Part shown: piece after piece, positions 35,585-44,186 of the stretch
Position numbering within the stretch: the stretch's first letter is position 1
How the letters are laid out: every line of letters starts with the position of its first letter
Assembly (NCBI RefSeq): GCF_033001325.1
Contig: NZ_CP133111.1
Location: 4,232,501-4,296,500 of the forward strand
Direction: 5' to 3'
DNA from: Rhodopseudomonas sp. BAL398
GTDB taxonomy: Bacteria; Pseudomonadota; Alphaproteobacteria; Rhizobiales; Xanthobacteraceae
DNA length: 64,000 nt
Position numbers and translations under genes: made by a program
The notes under the pieces: generated by a model
Seen by the model: the letters and a program-made list of their open reading frames with translations, nothing else
Databases searched by the model: none
Told to the model about the DNA's origin: nothing

Positions 35585-38206
35585 ATGACAAACGAACGCT
35601 ACAACGCCCGCGAAACCGAGCCGAAATGGCAGGCGCAATGGGACCGCCAGGCGATTTTCGCCACAAGGAACGACGATCCCCGCCCAAAGTATTACGTGCT
35701 GGAGATGTTCCCCTATCCGTCCGGCCGGATCCATATGGGCCATGTCCGCAACTACACCATGGGCGACGTGGTAGCGCGGACGATGCGGGCGCGCGGCTTC
35801 AACGTGTTGCATCCGATGGGCTGGGATTCCTTCGGCCTGCCCGCCGAGAATGCCGCGATCGAGCGCAAGGTAGCGCCGAAGGCCTGGACCTACGCCAATA
35901 TCGCGGCGATGAAAAAGCAGCTGCAGACCATGGGCCTGTCGCTGGATTGGGCGCGCGAATTCGCGACCTGCGACCCCAGCTATTACAAGCACCAGCAGAA
36001 GATGTTCCTGGACTTCCTCAAGGAAGGCCTGGCCGAGCGGGAAAAGCGCAAGATCAATTGGGACCCGGTCGACATGACCGTGCTGGCCAATGAGCAGGTG
36101 ATCGACGGCCGCGGCTGGCGCTCGGGCGCCGTGGTCGAGCAGCGCGAGATGAACCAGTGGGTGTTCAAGATCACCCGCTATGCCCAGGAATTGCTCGACG
36201 CGCTCGATACGCTGGATCGCTGGCCCGACAAGGTGCGGCTGATGCAGCGCAACTGGATCGGCCGCTCCGAGGGCCTGCGCTTTTCGTTCGGCCTAGTCGG
36301 CGCTCCCGCCGGATTCGACACGCTACCGGTGTTCACCACCCGGCCCGACACGATGTATGGCCCGACCTTCGCGGCGATCTCGCCGGACCATCCGCTGGCC
36401 AAGGCCTTGGCGACAACCCGGCCGGACGTCGCCGCCTTCAACGAGCAATGCCGCCGCATCGGCACCGCGCAGGCCGAGATCGACACCGCCGAGAAGCTCG
36501 GCTTCGATACCGGCATCAAGGCTACCCATCCGGCCGATCCGAACTGGCAGCTGCCGCTCTATATCGCCAATTTCGTGCTGATGGATTACGGCACCGGCGC
36601 CATCATCGGCTGTCCCGCCCATGACCAGCGCGACCTCGATTTCGCCCGCAAATACGGCATCGACGTCATCGACGTGTTCAAGCCGCTCGGCCATGACGAA
36701 GGCGTCACCGACGAGGCCTTCGTGCCGGCCAAGACCGAGACCGTGAATTACGTGCACTGGGTCGGCGAACCCGGCGTGATGACCTGCGAGCAGGCGATGG
36801 CGCGCTCGCTGGAGATTTTCGAGCGCGACGGCTGGGGCAAGCGCGAAGTCAATTTCCGGCTGCGTGACTGGGGCATTTCGCGGCAGCGCTATTGGGGCTG
36901 TCCGATCCCGGTGATCCATTGCCCGACATGCGACGTGGTGCCGGTCCCCGATTCGGAGCTGCCGGTCGAACTGCCGGATGACGTGACATTCGACAAGCCC
37001 GGCAATGCGCTGGATCATCACCCGACCTGGAAACACGTCACCTGCCCGCAATGCGGGGCCAAGGCGGTGCGCGAAACCGACACCATGGACACCTTCGTGG
37101 ATTCGTCCTGGTATTTCGCGCGCTTCACCGATCCGTGGAACGAGAACGCGCCGACCACGCCCGCCGTGGTCAACCGGATGATGCCGGTCGACCAATATAT
37201 CGGCGGCGTCGAGCACGCGATCCTGCATCTCTTGTACAGCCGCTTCTTCACAAGGGCGATGAAGGCCACCGGCCATATCGGCCTCGACGAGCCCTTCGCC
37301 GGCATGTTCACCCAGGGCATGGTGGTGCACGAGACCTATAAGAAGCCCGACGGCAGCTTCGCCTCGCCGGCCGAGATCGCCATCGTGCCCGACGGCGACG
37401 GCCGCCGCGCCACGCTGCTCGATGGCGGCGCGCCGATCGAGATCGGCCCGATCGAGAAGATGTCGAAGTCGAAGCGCAACACCGTCGACCCCGACGACAT
37501 CATCGGCAGCTACGGCGCCGACACCGCGCGCTGGTTCATGCTGTCGGATTCGCCGCCGGATCGCGACGTGATCTGGAGCGAGGAAGGCGTCAAGGGCGCC
37601 TCGCGCTTCGTGCAGCGGCTGTGGCGGATGGTCAATGACGCCGCCGACATCGCCAAAGCGGCCCCCGACGCGCGCCCGGCCAGCTTCGGCGCCGACGCCT
37701 TGGCGGTCCGCAAGGCCGCCCATGGGGCGCTCGACAAGGTGCTGTCCGGCATCGAGCGGCTCGCCTTCAATGTCAGCCTCGCCCATATCCGGGAGTATTC
37801 CAACACCCTGGCCGAGGTTCTGGCGCGGCCGGGGCAGCCGGCGCCCGATCTCGCACCTGATCTTTCTTGGGCGATCCGGGAAGCCACGGTCATTCTGGTG
37901 CAGCTGTTCCACCCGATGATGCCGCATCTGGCCGAGGAATGCTGGCAGGTGCTGGGCCAGAAGGGGCTGGTGTCGGAGGCGGTCTGGCCGCAAATCGAAC
38001 GCGATCTGCTGGTCGAAGACAGCATTACCCTGCCGGTCCAGGTCAATGGCAAGAAGCGCGGAGAAGTCACAGTGGCCAGGGATGCGCAGAATCCGGAAAT
38101 TGAGGCTGCCGTTTTGGCGCTCGATACGGTAAAACAGGCCCTGGATGGCAAGCCCGTTCGCAAGATTATCGTCGTGCCGCAGAGGATCGTGAATGTCGTG
38201 GGGTAA
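35585..38206 (+). CDS. leuS: Leucyl-tRNA synthetase
   Basis: LeuRS charges tRNA-Leu. The 873-residue enzyme has [11 protein letters not shown] (HIGH motif at 50-53), the CP1 editing domain ([13 protein letters not shown] onward), KMSKSKRN (KMSKS at 625-629) and a C-terminal domain ending [15 protein letters not shown] and [12 protein letters not shown]. The editing-site landmarks look intact. The gene overlaps lptE by 14 bases, so leuS-lptE-holA is a single operon, the standard alphaproteobacterial order. Confidence 0.98.
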   Translation: MTNERYNARETEPKWQAQWDRQAIFATRNDDPRPKYYVLEMFPYPSGRIHMGHVRNYTMGDVVARTMRARGFNVLHPMGWDSFGLPAENAAIERKVAPKAWTYANIAAMKKQLQTMGLSLDWAREFATCDPSYYKHQQKMFLDFLKEGLAEREKRKINWDPVDMTVLANEQVIDGRGWRSGAVVEQREMNQWVFKITRYAQELLDALDTLDRWPDKVRLMQRNWIGRSEGLRFSFGLVGAPAGFDTLPVFTTRPDTMYGPTFAAISPDHPLAKALATTRPDVAAFNEQCRRIGTAQAEIDTAEKLGFDTGIKATHPADPNWQLPLYIANFVLMDYGTGAIIGCPAHDQRDLDFARKYGIDVIDVFKPLGHDEGVTDEAFVPAKTETVNYVHWVGEPGVMTCEQAMARSLEIFERDGWGKREVNFRLRDWGISRQRYWGCPIPVIHCPTCDVVPVPDSELPVELPDDVTFDKPGNALDHHPTWKHVTCPQCGAKAVRETDTMDTFVDSSWYFARFTDPWNENAPTTPAVVNRMMPVDQYIGGVEHAILHLLYSRFFTRAMKATGHIGLDEPFAGMFTQGMVVHETYKKPDGSFASPAEIAIVPDGDGRRATLLDGGAPIEIGPIEKMSKSKRNTVDPDDIIGSYGADTARWFMLSDSPPDRDVIWSEEGVKGASRFVQRLWRMVNDAADIAKAAPDARPASFGADALAVRKAAHGALDKVLSGIERLAFNVSLAHIREYSNTLAEVLARPGQPAPDLAPDLSWAIREATVILVQLFHPMMPHLAEECWQVLGQKGLVSEAVWPQIERDLLVEDSITLPVQVNGKKRGEVTVARDAQNPEIEAAVLALDTVKQALDGKPVRKIIVVPQRIVNVVG

Positions 38207-38744
38207 CTGGCGCATCGCAGCCCGGCTGTCGATCGTCGCCACCTTGGCGGCCCTGACCGCAGGCTGCTTCCAGCCGATGTATGCCGAGCGCAGCGACGGC
38301 ACACCCGCCTTGCGCGAGAAGCTGCTCGGCGTCGCGGTGCCGCCGGTCGCGGTGCCGAACGGATCGCCCACCGCGCGGCTCGGCGTGGAAATCCGCAACG
38401 CGCTGATGTTCAAGCTCTATGGCGGCGCCACCGGCCTGCCGCCGACCCACATCTTGACGCTGCGGCTGACCACGTCGCGCTCGTCGATGATCGTCGATCC
38501 CAAGACCGCGCTGCCGTCGATCGAGAATTACGGCATCGACGCCAATTACACGCTGAAGGAAGTCGCCACCGACAAGGTGGTGATGAGCGGCAGCACCTTC
38601 TCGCGGGTCGAATATGACGTCCCGGGCCAGACCCAGCGCTTCGCCCGCTCGCGCGCCGGCCGCGACGCCGAGGACCGCGCCTCGCAGGAAATCGCCGAGA
38701 ATATCCAGACCCGGCTGGCGGCGTTTTTCTACGCCGGCACCTGA
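38193..38744 (+). CDS. lptE: LPS-assembly lipoprotein LptE
   Basis: LptE plugs the LptD barrel in the outer membrane for lipopolysaccharide export. The 183-residue precursor has a lipoprotein signal ending LTAGC (lipidated Cys25), then a short alpha/beta domain ([46 protein letters not shown]). Low sequence conservation is normal; placement between leuS and holA is decisive. Confidence 0.92.
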   Translation: MSWGNWRIAARLSIVATLAALTAGCFQPMYAERSDGTPALREKLLGVAVPPVAVPNGSPTARLGVEIRNALMFKLYGGATGLPPTHILTLRLTTSRSSMIVDPKTALPSIENYGIDANYTLKEVATDKVVMSGSTFSRVEYDVPGQTQRFARSRAGRDAEDRASQEIAENIQTRLAAFFYAGT

Positions 38745-38745
38745 C

Positions 38746-39774
38746 TTGGTCGCGCTCAAGGGCAGAGAGATAGACGCCTTTCTGGCCCGGCCCGATGCCG
38801 CGCGGCCGATCATCCTGCTCTACGGTCCCGACGCCGGGTTGGTGCGCGAACGCGCCGATGCGCTGATCGTCTCCGCGGTCGATGATCCCAATGATCCCTT
38901 CGCCACAACCCGGCTGGACGGCGACGACCTCGCCGCCGAGCCGTCGCGGCTGGTCGACGAGGCGATGTCGATTCCGATGTTCGGCGGCCGCCGCGCGATC
39001 CGGGTGCGCGCCGGCTCGAAGAGCTTTGTCAGCGGCGTCGACACCTTGGCGGGTTCGGCGCTGAAGGATTGCCGGGTGGTGATCGAGGCCGGCGACATCA
39101 AGCCGGAATCGCCGCTGCGCAAAGCCTGCGAACGCGCCAAGACCGCGGTGGCGATCGGCTGCTACCCGGACGGCGAACGCGATCTGACCAAATTGATCGA
39201 CGATGAATTGCGGCTGTCCAATCTGAAGATCACGGCCGACGCCCGTGCCATTCTGATGGCGCTGCTCGGCGGCGACCGCCAGGCCTCGCGCAACGAATTG
39301 CGCAAGCTCGCGCTCTACGCCCATGGCAATGGCGAGGTCAGCGTCGACGACGTGATGGCCAGCGTCTCGGACGCCTCTGAATTGAAACTCGACACCATCG
39401 TCGACGCCGCCTTCGGCGGCCGCCCGGCGATCGTCGAGAGCGAATTCGCCAAGGCGATGGTCGCCGGCACCTATCCGGGCCTGATCATCATGGCGGCGCA
39501 GCGCCACGCCGCATTCCTGCACAAGGCGTCGCTCGCGGTCGATGACGGCGCATCGGCCTCCTCGGTGCTGGAGAGCGGCTATCCCCGCATCCACTTCTCC
39601 CGCAAGGCCGCCGCCGAAACCGCGCTACGCAATTTCCCGCCGACCCGACTGCTGGCGATCATCGATCAGCTCGCGGTGGCAGCCCTCGACGCCCGCAAGC
39701 AGACCAACCTCGCCGCCGTGATCGCCCAGCGCGTGCTACTGGCGATCGCCGTCAATGCAAGGCGGCGCGGTTAG
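38746..39774 (+). CDS. holA: DNA polymerase III delta subunit
   Basis: HolA opens the beta clamp for the clamp loader. The 342-residue protein has the AAA+-like N-terminal fold (RPIILLYGPDAGLVRERADA), a middle lid domain and the C-terminal collar helices (YPRIHFSRKAAAETALRNFP, then QTNLAAVIAQRVLLAIA). TTG at 38746, one base after the lptE stop, gives the family length; no ATG or GTG lies near the correct N-terminus. It ends the leuS operon. Confidence 0.92.
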   Translation: MVALKGREIDAFLARPDAARPIILLYGPDAGLVRERADALIVSAVDDPNDPFATTRLDGDDLAAEPSRLVDEAMSIPMFGGRRAIRVRAGSKSFVSGVDTLAGSALKDCRVVIEAGDIKPESPLRKACERAKTAVAIGCYPDGERDLTKLIDDELRLSNLKITADARAILMALLGGDRQASRNELRKLALYAHGNGEVSVDDVMASVSDASELKLDTIVDAAFGGRPAIVESEFAKAMVAGTYPGLIIMAAQRHAAFLHKASLAVDDGASASSVLESGYPRIHFSRKAAAETALRNFPPTRLLAIIDQLAVAALDARKQTNLAAVIAQRVLLAIAVNARRRG

Positions 39775-39827
39775 ACTTCCATAAGAGTCTGAATGAAGAA
39801 GAAACCAATCACATCGAGCTTGATGTC

Positions 39828-39934
39828 GTCATTGCGAGCCGAGGATGGCGCATCGCGCCGTCCGACCGCGAAGCAATCCAGGGCCGCCCAGCAAGGACTG
39901 GATTGCTTCGTCGCAAGCGCTCCTCGCAATGACG
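39828..39934. repeat. Dispersed palindromic repeat, family C, copy 2
   Basis: GTCATTGCGAGCCGAGGATG to AGCGCTCCTCGCAATGACG, with GAAGCAATCCAGGGC and GGACTGGATTGCTTC as inner arms. It separates the convergent holA and parB genes. Confidence 0.8.
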
Positions 39935-40004
39935 GTCTTGAGGGCCTCGTTTGGCTGATCGCTCTTTCCGCCTGCTAACAGCGTCGAGCCGCTCGCACTA
40001 AGCG

Positions 40005-40883
40005 TCAGCCATCGGCATCCAGCCGCCGCAGAATTTCGTCGAGCTGTTCGAGGTCGCGATATTTGATCTGCACGGTGCCGCCGGGGTCGCGATGCTCGAC
40101 GCTGACTTTCAGGCCGAGCGCGTCGCTGATGCGTTTTTCCAGCGCGACGGTGTCGGCGTCCTTGGTCTTGCCGGCGCGCGGCTGCTGCGGCTTGCGCTCC
40201 GGCACGCCCTCTTCATGCGCCAGCGCCTCGGCCTGGCGCACATTCAAGCCTTCGGCGACGATGCGTTTCGCCGCAGCCGAGGCATCCGGCACGCCGATCA
40301 GCGCGCGGGCATGGCCTGCCGACAATTGTCCCGAGGCGATCAGCGCCTGGACGTCATCGGGTAGTTTGGTCAGCCGCATCATATTGGCGACATGGCTGCG
40401 GCTCTTGCCGACGATTTTGGCGATGTCGTCCTGGCTGTGTTTGAATTCGGTGGCCAGCGCGTGATAGCCCAGCGCCTCTTCGAGCGCGTTGAGGTCCTCG
40501 CGCTGGACGTTCTCGATGATGGCGATTTCCAGCGCGGCGGCGTCGCTGACATCGACCGGCACGATCGGCACTTCATGCAGGCCGGCGATCTGCGAGGCGC
40601 GCCAGCGCCGTTCGCCGGCGATGATCTCGTAGCGATCCTGCGCGCCCTTGACCGGCCGCACCACGATCGGCTGGATCACGCCGTGCTGCTTGATCGAGTC
40701 CGCGAGCTCGGCGAGTTCGGCGTCGGAAAACGCCCGCCGCGGATTGCGCGGATTGGGCTTGAGGAATTCGATCGGCACCTTGCGCTGCGCGCGCGGACGC
40801 TCCAGATGCGCGGCCTCGCCGCCGACATCTCCGATCAGACTCGCCAGACCGCGACCCAGTCGCGACCGCTGCTCGTCGGCCAT
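40005..40883 (-). CDS. parB: Chromosome partitioning protein ParB
   Basis: ParB binds parS sites, spreads as a CTP-dependent clamp and loads SMC. The 292-residue protein has RLGRGLASLIGD at the N-terminus (ParA-stimulating Arg), the CTPase domain (LKPNPRNPRRAF, IQPIVVRP, and AGERRWRAS for CTP), the helix-turn-helix (IAKIVGKSRSHVANMMRL) and a C-terminal dimer domain. The ATG at 40883 is favoured by GGAG six bases upstream; 11 more codons are open. It follows parA and faces the three parS sites found at 42.6-46.4 kb. Confidence 0.96.
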   Translation of the reverse strand: MADEQRSRLGRGLASLIGDVGGEAAHLERPRAQRKVPIEFLKPNPRNPRRAFSDAELAELADSIKQHGVIQPIVVRPVKGAQDRYEIIAGERRWRASQIAGLHEVPIVPVDVSDAAALEIAIIENVQREDLNALEEALGYHALATEFKHSQDDIAKIVGKSRSHVANMMRLTKLPDDVQALIASGQLSAGHARALIGVPDASAAAKRIVAEGLNVRQAEALAHEEGVPERKPQQPRAGKTKDADTVALEKRISDALGLKVSVEHRDPGGTVQIKYRDLEQLDEILRRLDADG

Positions 40884-40964
40884 TGCCAGCTCCTTTGGAT
40901 TCGCTCTCGAACTCACGTGGTTACTCCGCAGTGCTTGCTGTCACGTCATGGTCTGTTGCGTCGT

Positions 40965-41074
40965 AGTCGTAGGGTGGGCAAAGGCGCGCTTGCGCCGTGC
41001 CCACCATTGGCTTCGCGTTGGCATCATCCTGTGTGGTGGGCACGCTTCGCTTAGCCCACCCTACGGACTTCGCT
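40965..41074. repeat. Palindromic repeat, family G
   Basis: CGTAGGGTGGGCAAAGGCGC, GCTTGCGCCGTGCCCACC and an inverse copy TGGTGGGCACGCTTCGC ... CCCACCCTACG. It fills most of the gap between parA and parB; a partial family C tail follows it. Confidence 0.7.
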
Positions 41075-41108
41075 TCGCTCGCAATGACGAAGCAAATTCA
41101 GAGCGCCA

Positions 41109-41963
41109 TCAATGCGCGGTGCGTAGTTCGCGCTCGCGCTGGATCACTTCGGTCGCGAGTTTCAGATAGGCCTCGGAGCCGGCACATTTCAGATCATAGA
41201 CCAGCACCGGCTTGCCATAGCTCGGCGCTTCCGAGATCCGCACATTGCGCGGGATCATGGTGTCGTAGACCTTCTTGCCCATGAACTGCCGGACATCCGC
41301 CACCACCTGGTTCGACAGATTGTTGCGGCTGTCGAACATGGTCAGCACGATGCCGTGGATCGACAGATTCGGATTGAGCGTCGAGCGCACCTGCTCGACG
41401 GTCTGCAGCAGCTGCGACAGACCTTCGAGCGCGAAGAACTCGCATTGCAGCGGCACCAGAATCGCGTCCGACGCCGCCATCGCATTGACCGTCAGCAGAT
41501 TCAGCGACGGCGGGCAATCGATCAGCACATAGGTGTAATCGAGGGGCTCGACGACGCCGTCGTTCAAAGCGGCGATCGCATTGCGCAGCCGATAGGCGCG
41601 ATCGCGGCTATTGCCGAGTTCGAGTTCGAGGCCGGACAGATCCATCGTCGACGCCGCGATATGCAGCCGCGGCACCGCGGTCGGCACCACCGCGTCGCGC
41701 AGCGGCGCCTCGCCGATCAGCACGTCATAGGTCGAGCAGCTGCGGTCGCGGCGATCGATGCCGAGTCCGGTCGAGGCATTGCCCTGCGGATCGAGGTCGA
41801 CGATCAGCACCCGCTCGCCGATCGCCGCGAGTGCGGTGCCGAGATTGATCGCGGTGGTTGTCTTGCCGACCCCGCCCTTCTGGTTGGCGAGCGCGATGAT
41901 GCGCGGGTGGCCGGCCCCCGTCTCCTTGCTATCGCCTTGATATACTTGATCAATTACGGTCAT
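41109..41963 (-). CDS. parA: Chromosome partitioning ATPase ParA
   Basis: A 284-residue deviant-Walker ATPase that moves ParB-parS complexes along the nucleoid. KGGVGKT (29-35) holds the signature first lysine; VLIVDLDPQGNAS and VLIDCPPSLNLLT follow. Short N-terminus without a DNA-binding domain indicates a chromosomal (type Ia-like small Soj) protein. It is transcribed with parB after rsmG: rsmG-parA-parB order, spaced by 15 bases from rsmG. Confidence 0.97.
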   Translation of the reverse strand: MTVIDQVYQGDSKETGAGHPRIIALANQKGGVGKTTTAINLGTALAAIGERVLIVDLDPQGNASTGLGIDRRDRSCSTYDVLIGEAPLRDAVVPTAVPRLHIAASTMDLSGLELELGNSRDRAYRLRNAIAALNDGVVEPLDYTYVLIDCPPSLNLLTVNAMAASDAILVPLQCEFFALEGLSQLLQTVEQVRSTLNPNLSIHGIVLTMFDSRNNLSNQVVADVRQFMGKKVYDTMIPRNVRISEAPSYGKPVLVYDLKCAGSEAYLKLATEVIQRERELRTAH

Positions 41964-41978
41964 GCGCGGGCCATCTGG

Positions 41979-42665
41979 TTAGTGAGGTAGTGCGGACGGG
42001 GTCTGCCGCTCGATCCGGTCGAGTTCGACAATCCAGCCATGTCCGCCGGTGAGGCTGGCATGAAGACGAGGCGTGATTTTCCAATATTTAGTGGATTCGG
42101 TCAATTCCGCGTCTACATCTTGACCCTTGAGAAACAGGGCTCTCGCGCCCTCTATCAGCAAGGGTTCGGCGAAGCCGATAAGCTGGTGTAGCGGAGCAAC
42201 GGCCCGAGCGGTGATGCAATCGACATCGCGGGGAAAACTATCCTCGTTATCCCCGATGTCCGCCAGCATAACTTGGCCCGGCGCCCGCGTCACCCGCAGC
42301 GCCTCGCGCAAAAACGCCGCCTTTTTTGCATTGCGCTCGACCAAAGTGACATGGCCGCCGGCGTCTGCCATCGCGCAGGCCAGCACCAATCCGGGAAAGC
42401 CGCCGCCGCTGCCGAAATCCAGCCAGGTCCTGGCGGCGGGCGCGATCGTCAGCAGCTGCAGCGAATCGGCGATGTGCCGGGTCCACAGCACCGGCAGCGT
42501 CGCGGGCGAAATCAGATTGGTCTTGGCCTGCCATTGCAGCAGCAGATCCACATAGGCGTCGAGCCGCGCGGTTGTTTCACGTGAAACAGGCGTGAGCCGC
42601 AACGCCGCGGCCCGGTCGGCGTCGAGCCGGGGAAAGGGTGCCGCCTGTTGGGAACGTTGCGCCAT
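41979..42665 (-). CDS. rsmG: 16S rRNA (guanine-527-N7) methyltransferase
   Basis: RsmG (GidB) methylates G527 of 16S rRNA with S-adenosylmethionine. The 228-residue protein carries NLISPATLPVLWTRHIADSL, the SAM loop FGSGGGFPGLVLA, TLVERNAKKAAFLRE and DCITARAVAPL. A perfect parS site lies inside its 5' coding part and is read as VSRET. The ATG at 42665 was chosen near the family start; an ATG 11 codons earlier is possible. Confidence 0.94.
   Translation of the reverse strand: MAQRSQQAAPFPRLDADRAAALRLTPVSRETTARLDAYVDLLLQWQAKTNLISPATLPVLWTRHIADSLQLLTIAPAARTWLDFGSGGGFPGLVLACAMADAGGHVTLVERNAKKAAFLREALRVTRAPGQVMLADIGDNEDSFPRDVDCITARAVAPLHQLIGFAEPLLIEGARALFLKGQDVDAELTESTKYWKITPRLHASLTGGHGWIVELDRIERQTPSALPH
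42573..42588. promoter_or_regulatory. parS site 1 (inside rsmG)
   Basis: TGTTTCACGTGAAACA, a perfect 16-base match to the canonical ParB-binding site. It is translated in rsmG. Confidence 0.93.
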
Positions 42666-42761
42666 GCGCGAAGCCGAGCCTTGGTTGAATGAGGTCATTC
42701 CATACGCCCGCAAACGCCCGGCTTCCATCCCTTTGCGTGGCAGAATGGGATCGAGATAGTT

Positions 42762-42990
42762 TTAAACGGTCGTCGGCGCGTCGGCCGCCTGCGGTCCGAA
42801 TTGGGTGAGCCGCGTCGGCAAGTTTGCGTCCCGCTGATTCGGCGCCAGCTCGCGAATGTACTGGGTGATCGACGGATCGAGCCCGGCGCGCGGACGACGC
42901 CCAGGTCCCGCCCTTTGCCAGGTCCCGCTTCAGCGCATCGGCCTCCGGTCCAATTCGGCAAAGCCAGCGAAACTCGCGGCTGAGGGAACC
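42762..42990 (-). pseudogene. Frameshifted remnant of an unknown gene
   Basis: Leftward reading gives REFRWLCRIGPEADALKRDL in one frame, and after a shift near 42890 LDPSITQYIRELAPNQRDAN and TRLTQFGPQAADAPTTV with a TAA at 42762-42764 in another. Amino-acid composition is protein-like and neither piece matches a repeat family. The upstream part is replaced by family B and D repeats. The parent family was not recognised. Confidence 0.35.
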
Positions 42991-42993
42991 GGG

Positions 42994-43042
42994 GCGAGAT
43001 TCCGGGTTCGCTCGCAGCAAGCTGCTCGCGCCCCGGAATGAC
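42994..43042. repeat. Dispersed palindromic repeat, family B, copy 4
   Basis: AGATTCCGGGTTCGCTCGC, then AGCTGCTCGCGCCCCGGAAT. It is part of a 1-kb gene-poor stretch (42666-43697) made of repeats plus the gene remnant. Confidence 0.75.
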
Positions 43043-43054
43043 GCGGCCCTGGAT

Positions 43055-43200
43055 TGTACCCGACGGCACAGCTTCTCGTTCGTCATGCCCGGCTTTGTGC
43101 CGGGCATCCACGCCTTGAAAGCCGTGCTGGATCAAAGGCGTGGATGGCCGGGACAAGCCCGGCCATGACGCGTGGATGAGTCGAAACCAAGCGCCTTTGC
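43055..43200. repeat. Dispersed repeat, family D, copy 2
   Basis: Inverse-orientation copy: TCTCGTTCGTCATGCCCGGC, GTGCCGGGCATCCACGCC, GGCGTGGATGGCCGGGAC, AGTCGAAACCAAGCGCCTTT. Compare 13991-14139 and 57016-57160. Confidence 0.8.
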
Positions 43201-43262
43201 TTTCAGGCGAATCAACTCAACTGGAAAGCATGATCGGATTTTGAAAGCCTGCGGCCGCCGCG

Positions 43263-43325
43263 AGTGCCATCCCTCCCCCTTGTGGGGAGGGTGGATCGCC
43301 GAAGGCGAGCCGGGTGGGGGGTGCC
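43263..43325. repeat. Short palindrome related to family E
   Basis: CCATCCCTCCCCCTTGTGGG, GAGGGTGGATCGCCG and GGCGAGCCGGGTGGGGGG. Confidence 0.5.
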
Positions 43326-43486
43326 GCACGGACTGCGTCCGGGCCTGCCCGACTCAAAGCCCAACCGATTCCAGGTCGTCGACGCCGCAAGAGGCCAGCA
43401 AACCAGCCTCATTCGTTACAAGCAGCGAAATGACTGCCAAAACGACCGCCCCACCGCAGCTTGGCATCAAATCCAGCTTGATCCGG

Positions 43487-43536
43487 GTCATTCCGGGGCG
43501 CGAGCAGCTTGCTGCGAGCGAACCCGGAATCTTGCG
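43487..43536. repeat. Dispersed palindromic repeat, family B, copy 5
   Basis: GTCATTCCGGGGCGCGAGC, then CTTGCTGCGAGCGAACCCGG and AATCTTGCG. Nearly the exact inverse of copy 4. Confidence 0.75.
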
Positions 43537-43697
43537 TAATTCCATGCTTTGCCGCGAGATTCCTGTATCTGCCGGCAGTCAATTTCATCGTAGCTTCGTG
43601 CGAAGCCAGTCCATTAGTTCATGGGCTCGCACGCCCCACTGGGTTCGCACGCCCCACTGGGCTCGCGCCCCGTAATGGCCTCGCTGGACCAAAACCT

Positions 43698-44156
43698 TCA
43701 GTGCTGGTCAGGCGGACGGGCGACAAAGGCTGTTTTGCCGAGCTCAGCGAAGCCGACGCTACGATAGAAGTCGTGGACGTAAGGGTTGGCATGGCCCCGG
43801 CCGGTCACCAGAAACACCTGAAAACAGCCCCTGCTCCAGGCCTCTTGCAAAGCTGCCGCGATGGTGGCGCGGCCATGACCCTGACGGCGAAACTCCCGGT
43901 GCGTGACCACATTTTCGAGCAAGGCATGAGACGCCCCGCCCCGCATCAGATTCGGCCCAGTGGTCAGGCAGCAGGTCGAGACCAGCCGGCCCGCCATGGC
44001 GGTGACGAACAAGACGGTGCGTTCGGCGGCCAGGATTTCGGCCCAGATCTGCTGGGCGCAAGGCTGTGATAGCCGAGGGGTGTCCGGATTGGCATGCCGA
44101 TAGAGGTCGATCAGACTTTCGAGGTCGTCGGGCTCGGCGCGCCGGGTGATCCGCAT
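43698..44156 (-). CDS. GNAT-family N-acetyltransferase
   Basis: A 152-residue single GNAT domain. The acetyl-CoA pyrophosphate loop is HREFRRQGHGRATIAAALQE (R/QxxGxG/A) and the late strand-helix is PYVHDFYRSVGFAELGKTAF, with the usual Tyr. The N-terminus ITRRAEPDDLESLIDLYR is typical. The substrate is unknown. It lies between rsmG and mnmG, close to a parS site; acetyltransferases are not part of the conserved origin cluster, so it is probably an insertion. Confidence 0.87.
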   Translation of the reverse strand: MRITRRAEPDDLESLIDLYRHANPDTPRLSQPCAQQIWAEILAAERTVLFVTAMAGRLVSTCCLTTGPNLMRGGASHALLENVVTHREFRRQGHGRATIAAALQEAWSRGCFQVFLVTGRGHANPYVHDFYRSVGFAELGKTAFVARPPDQH

Positions 44157-44168
44157 CGTCCCCCCTGT

Positions 44169-44184
44169 TGTTTCACGTGAAACA
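44169..44184. promoter_or_regulatory. parS site 2
   Basis: Perfect TGTTTCACGTGAAACA, between the acetyltransferase start and the mnmG stop. Confidence 0.95.
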
Positions 44185-44186
44185 GC

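Noticed and set aside
36323-38413. 696-codon open frame opposite leuS
   Set aside because: Antisense shadow of leuS with the same artificial composition and no RBS.
42729-43697. Insertion sequence in the repeat-rich gap
   Set aside because: No transposase frame or terminal repeats of IS type; only short palindromic repeats and a gene remnant.
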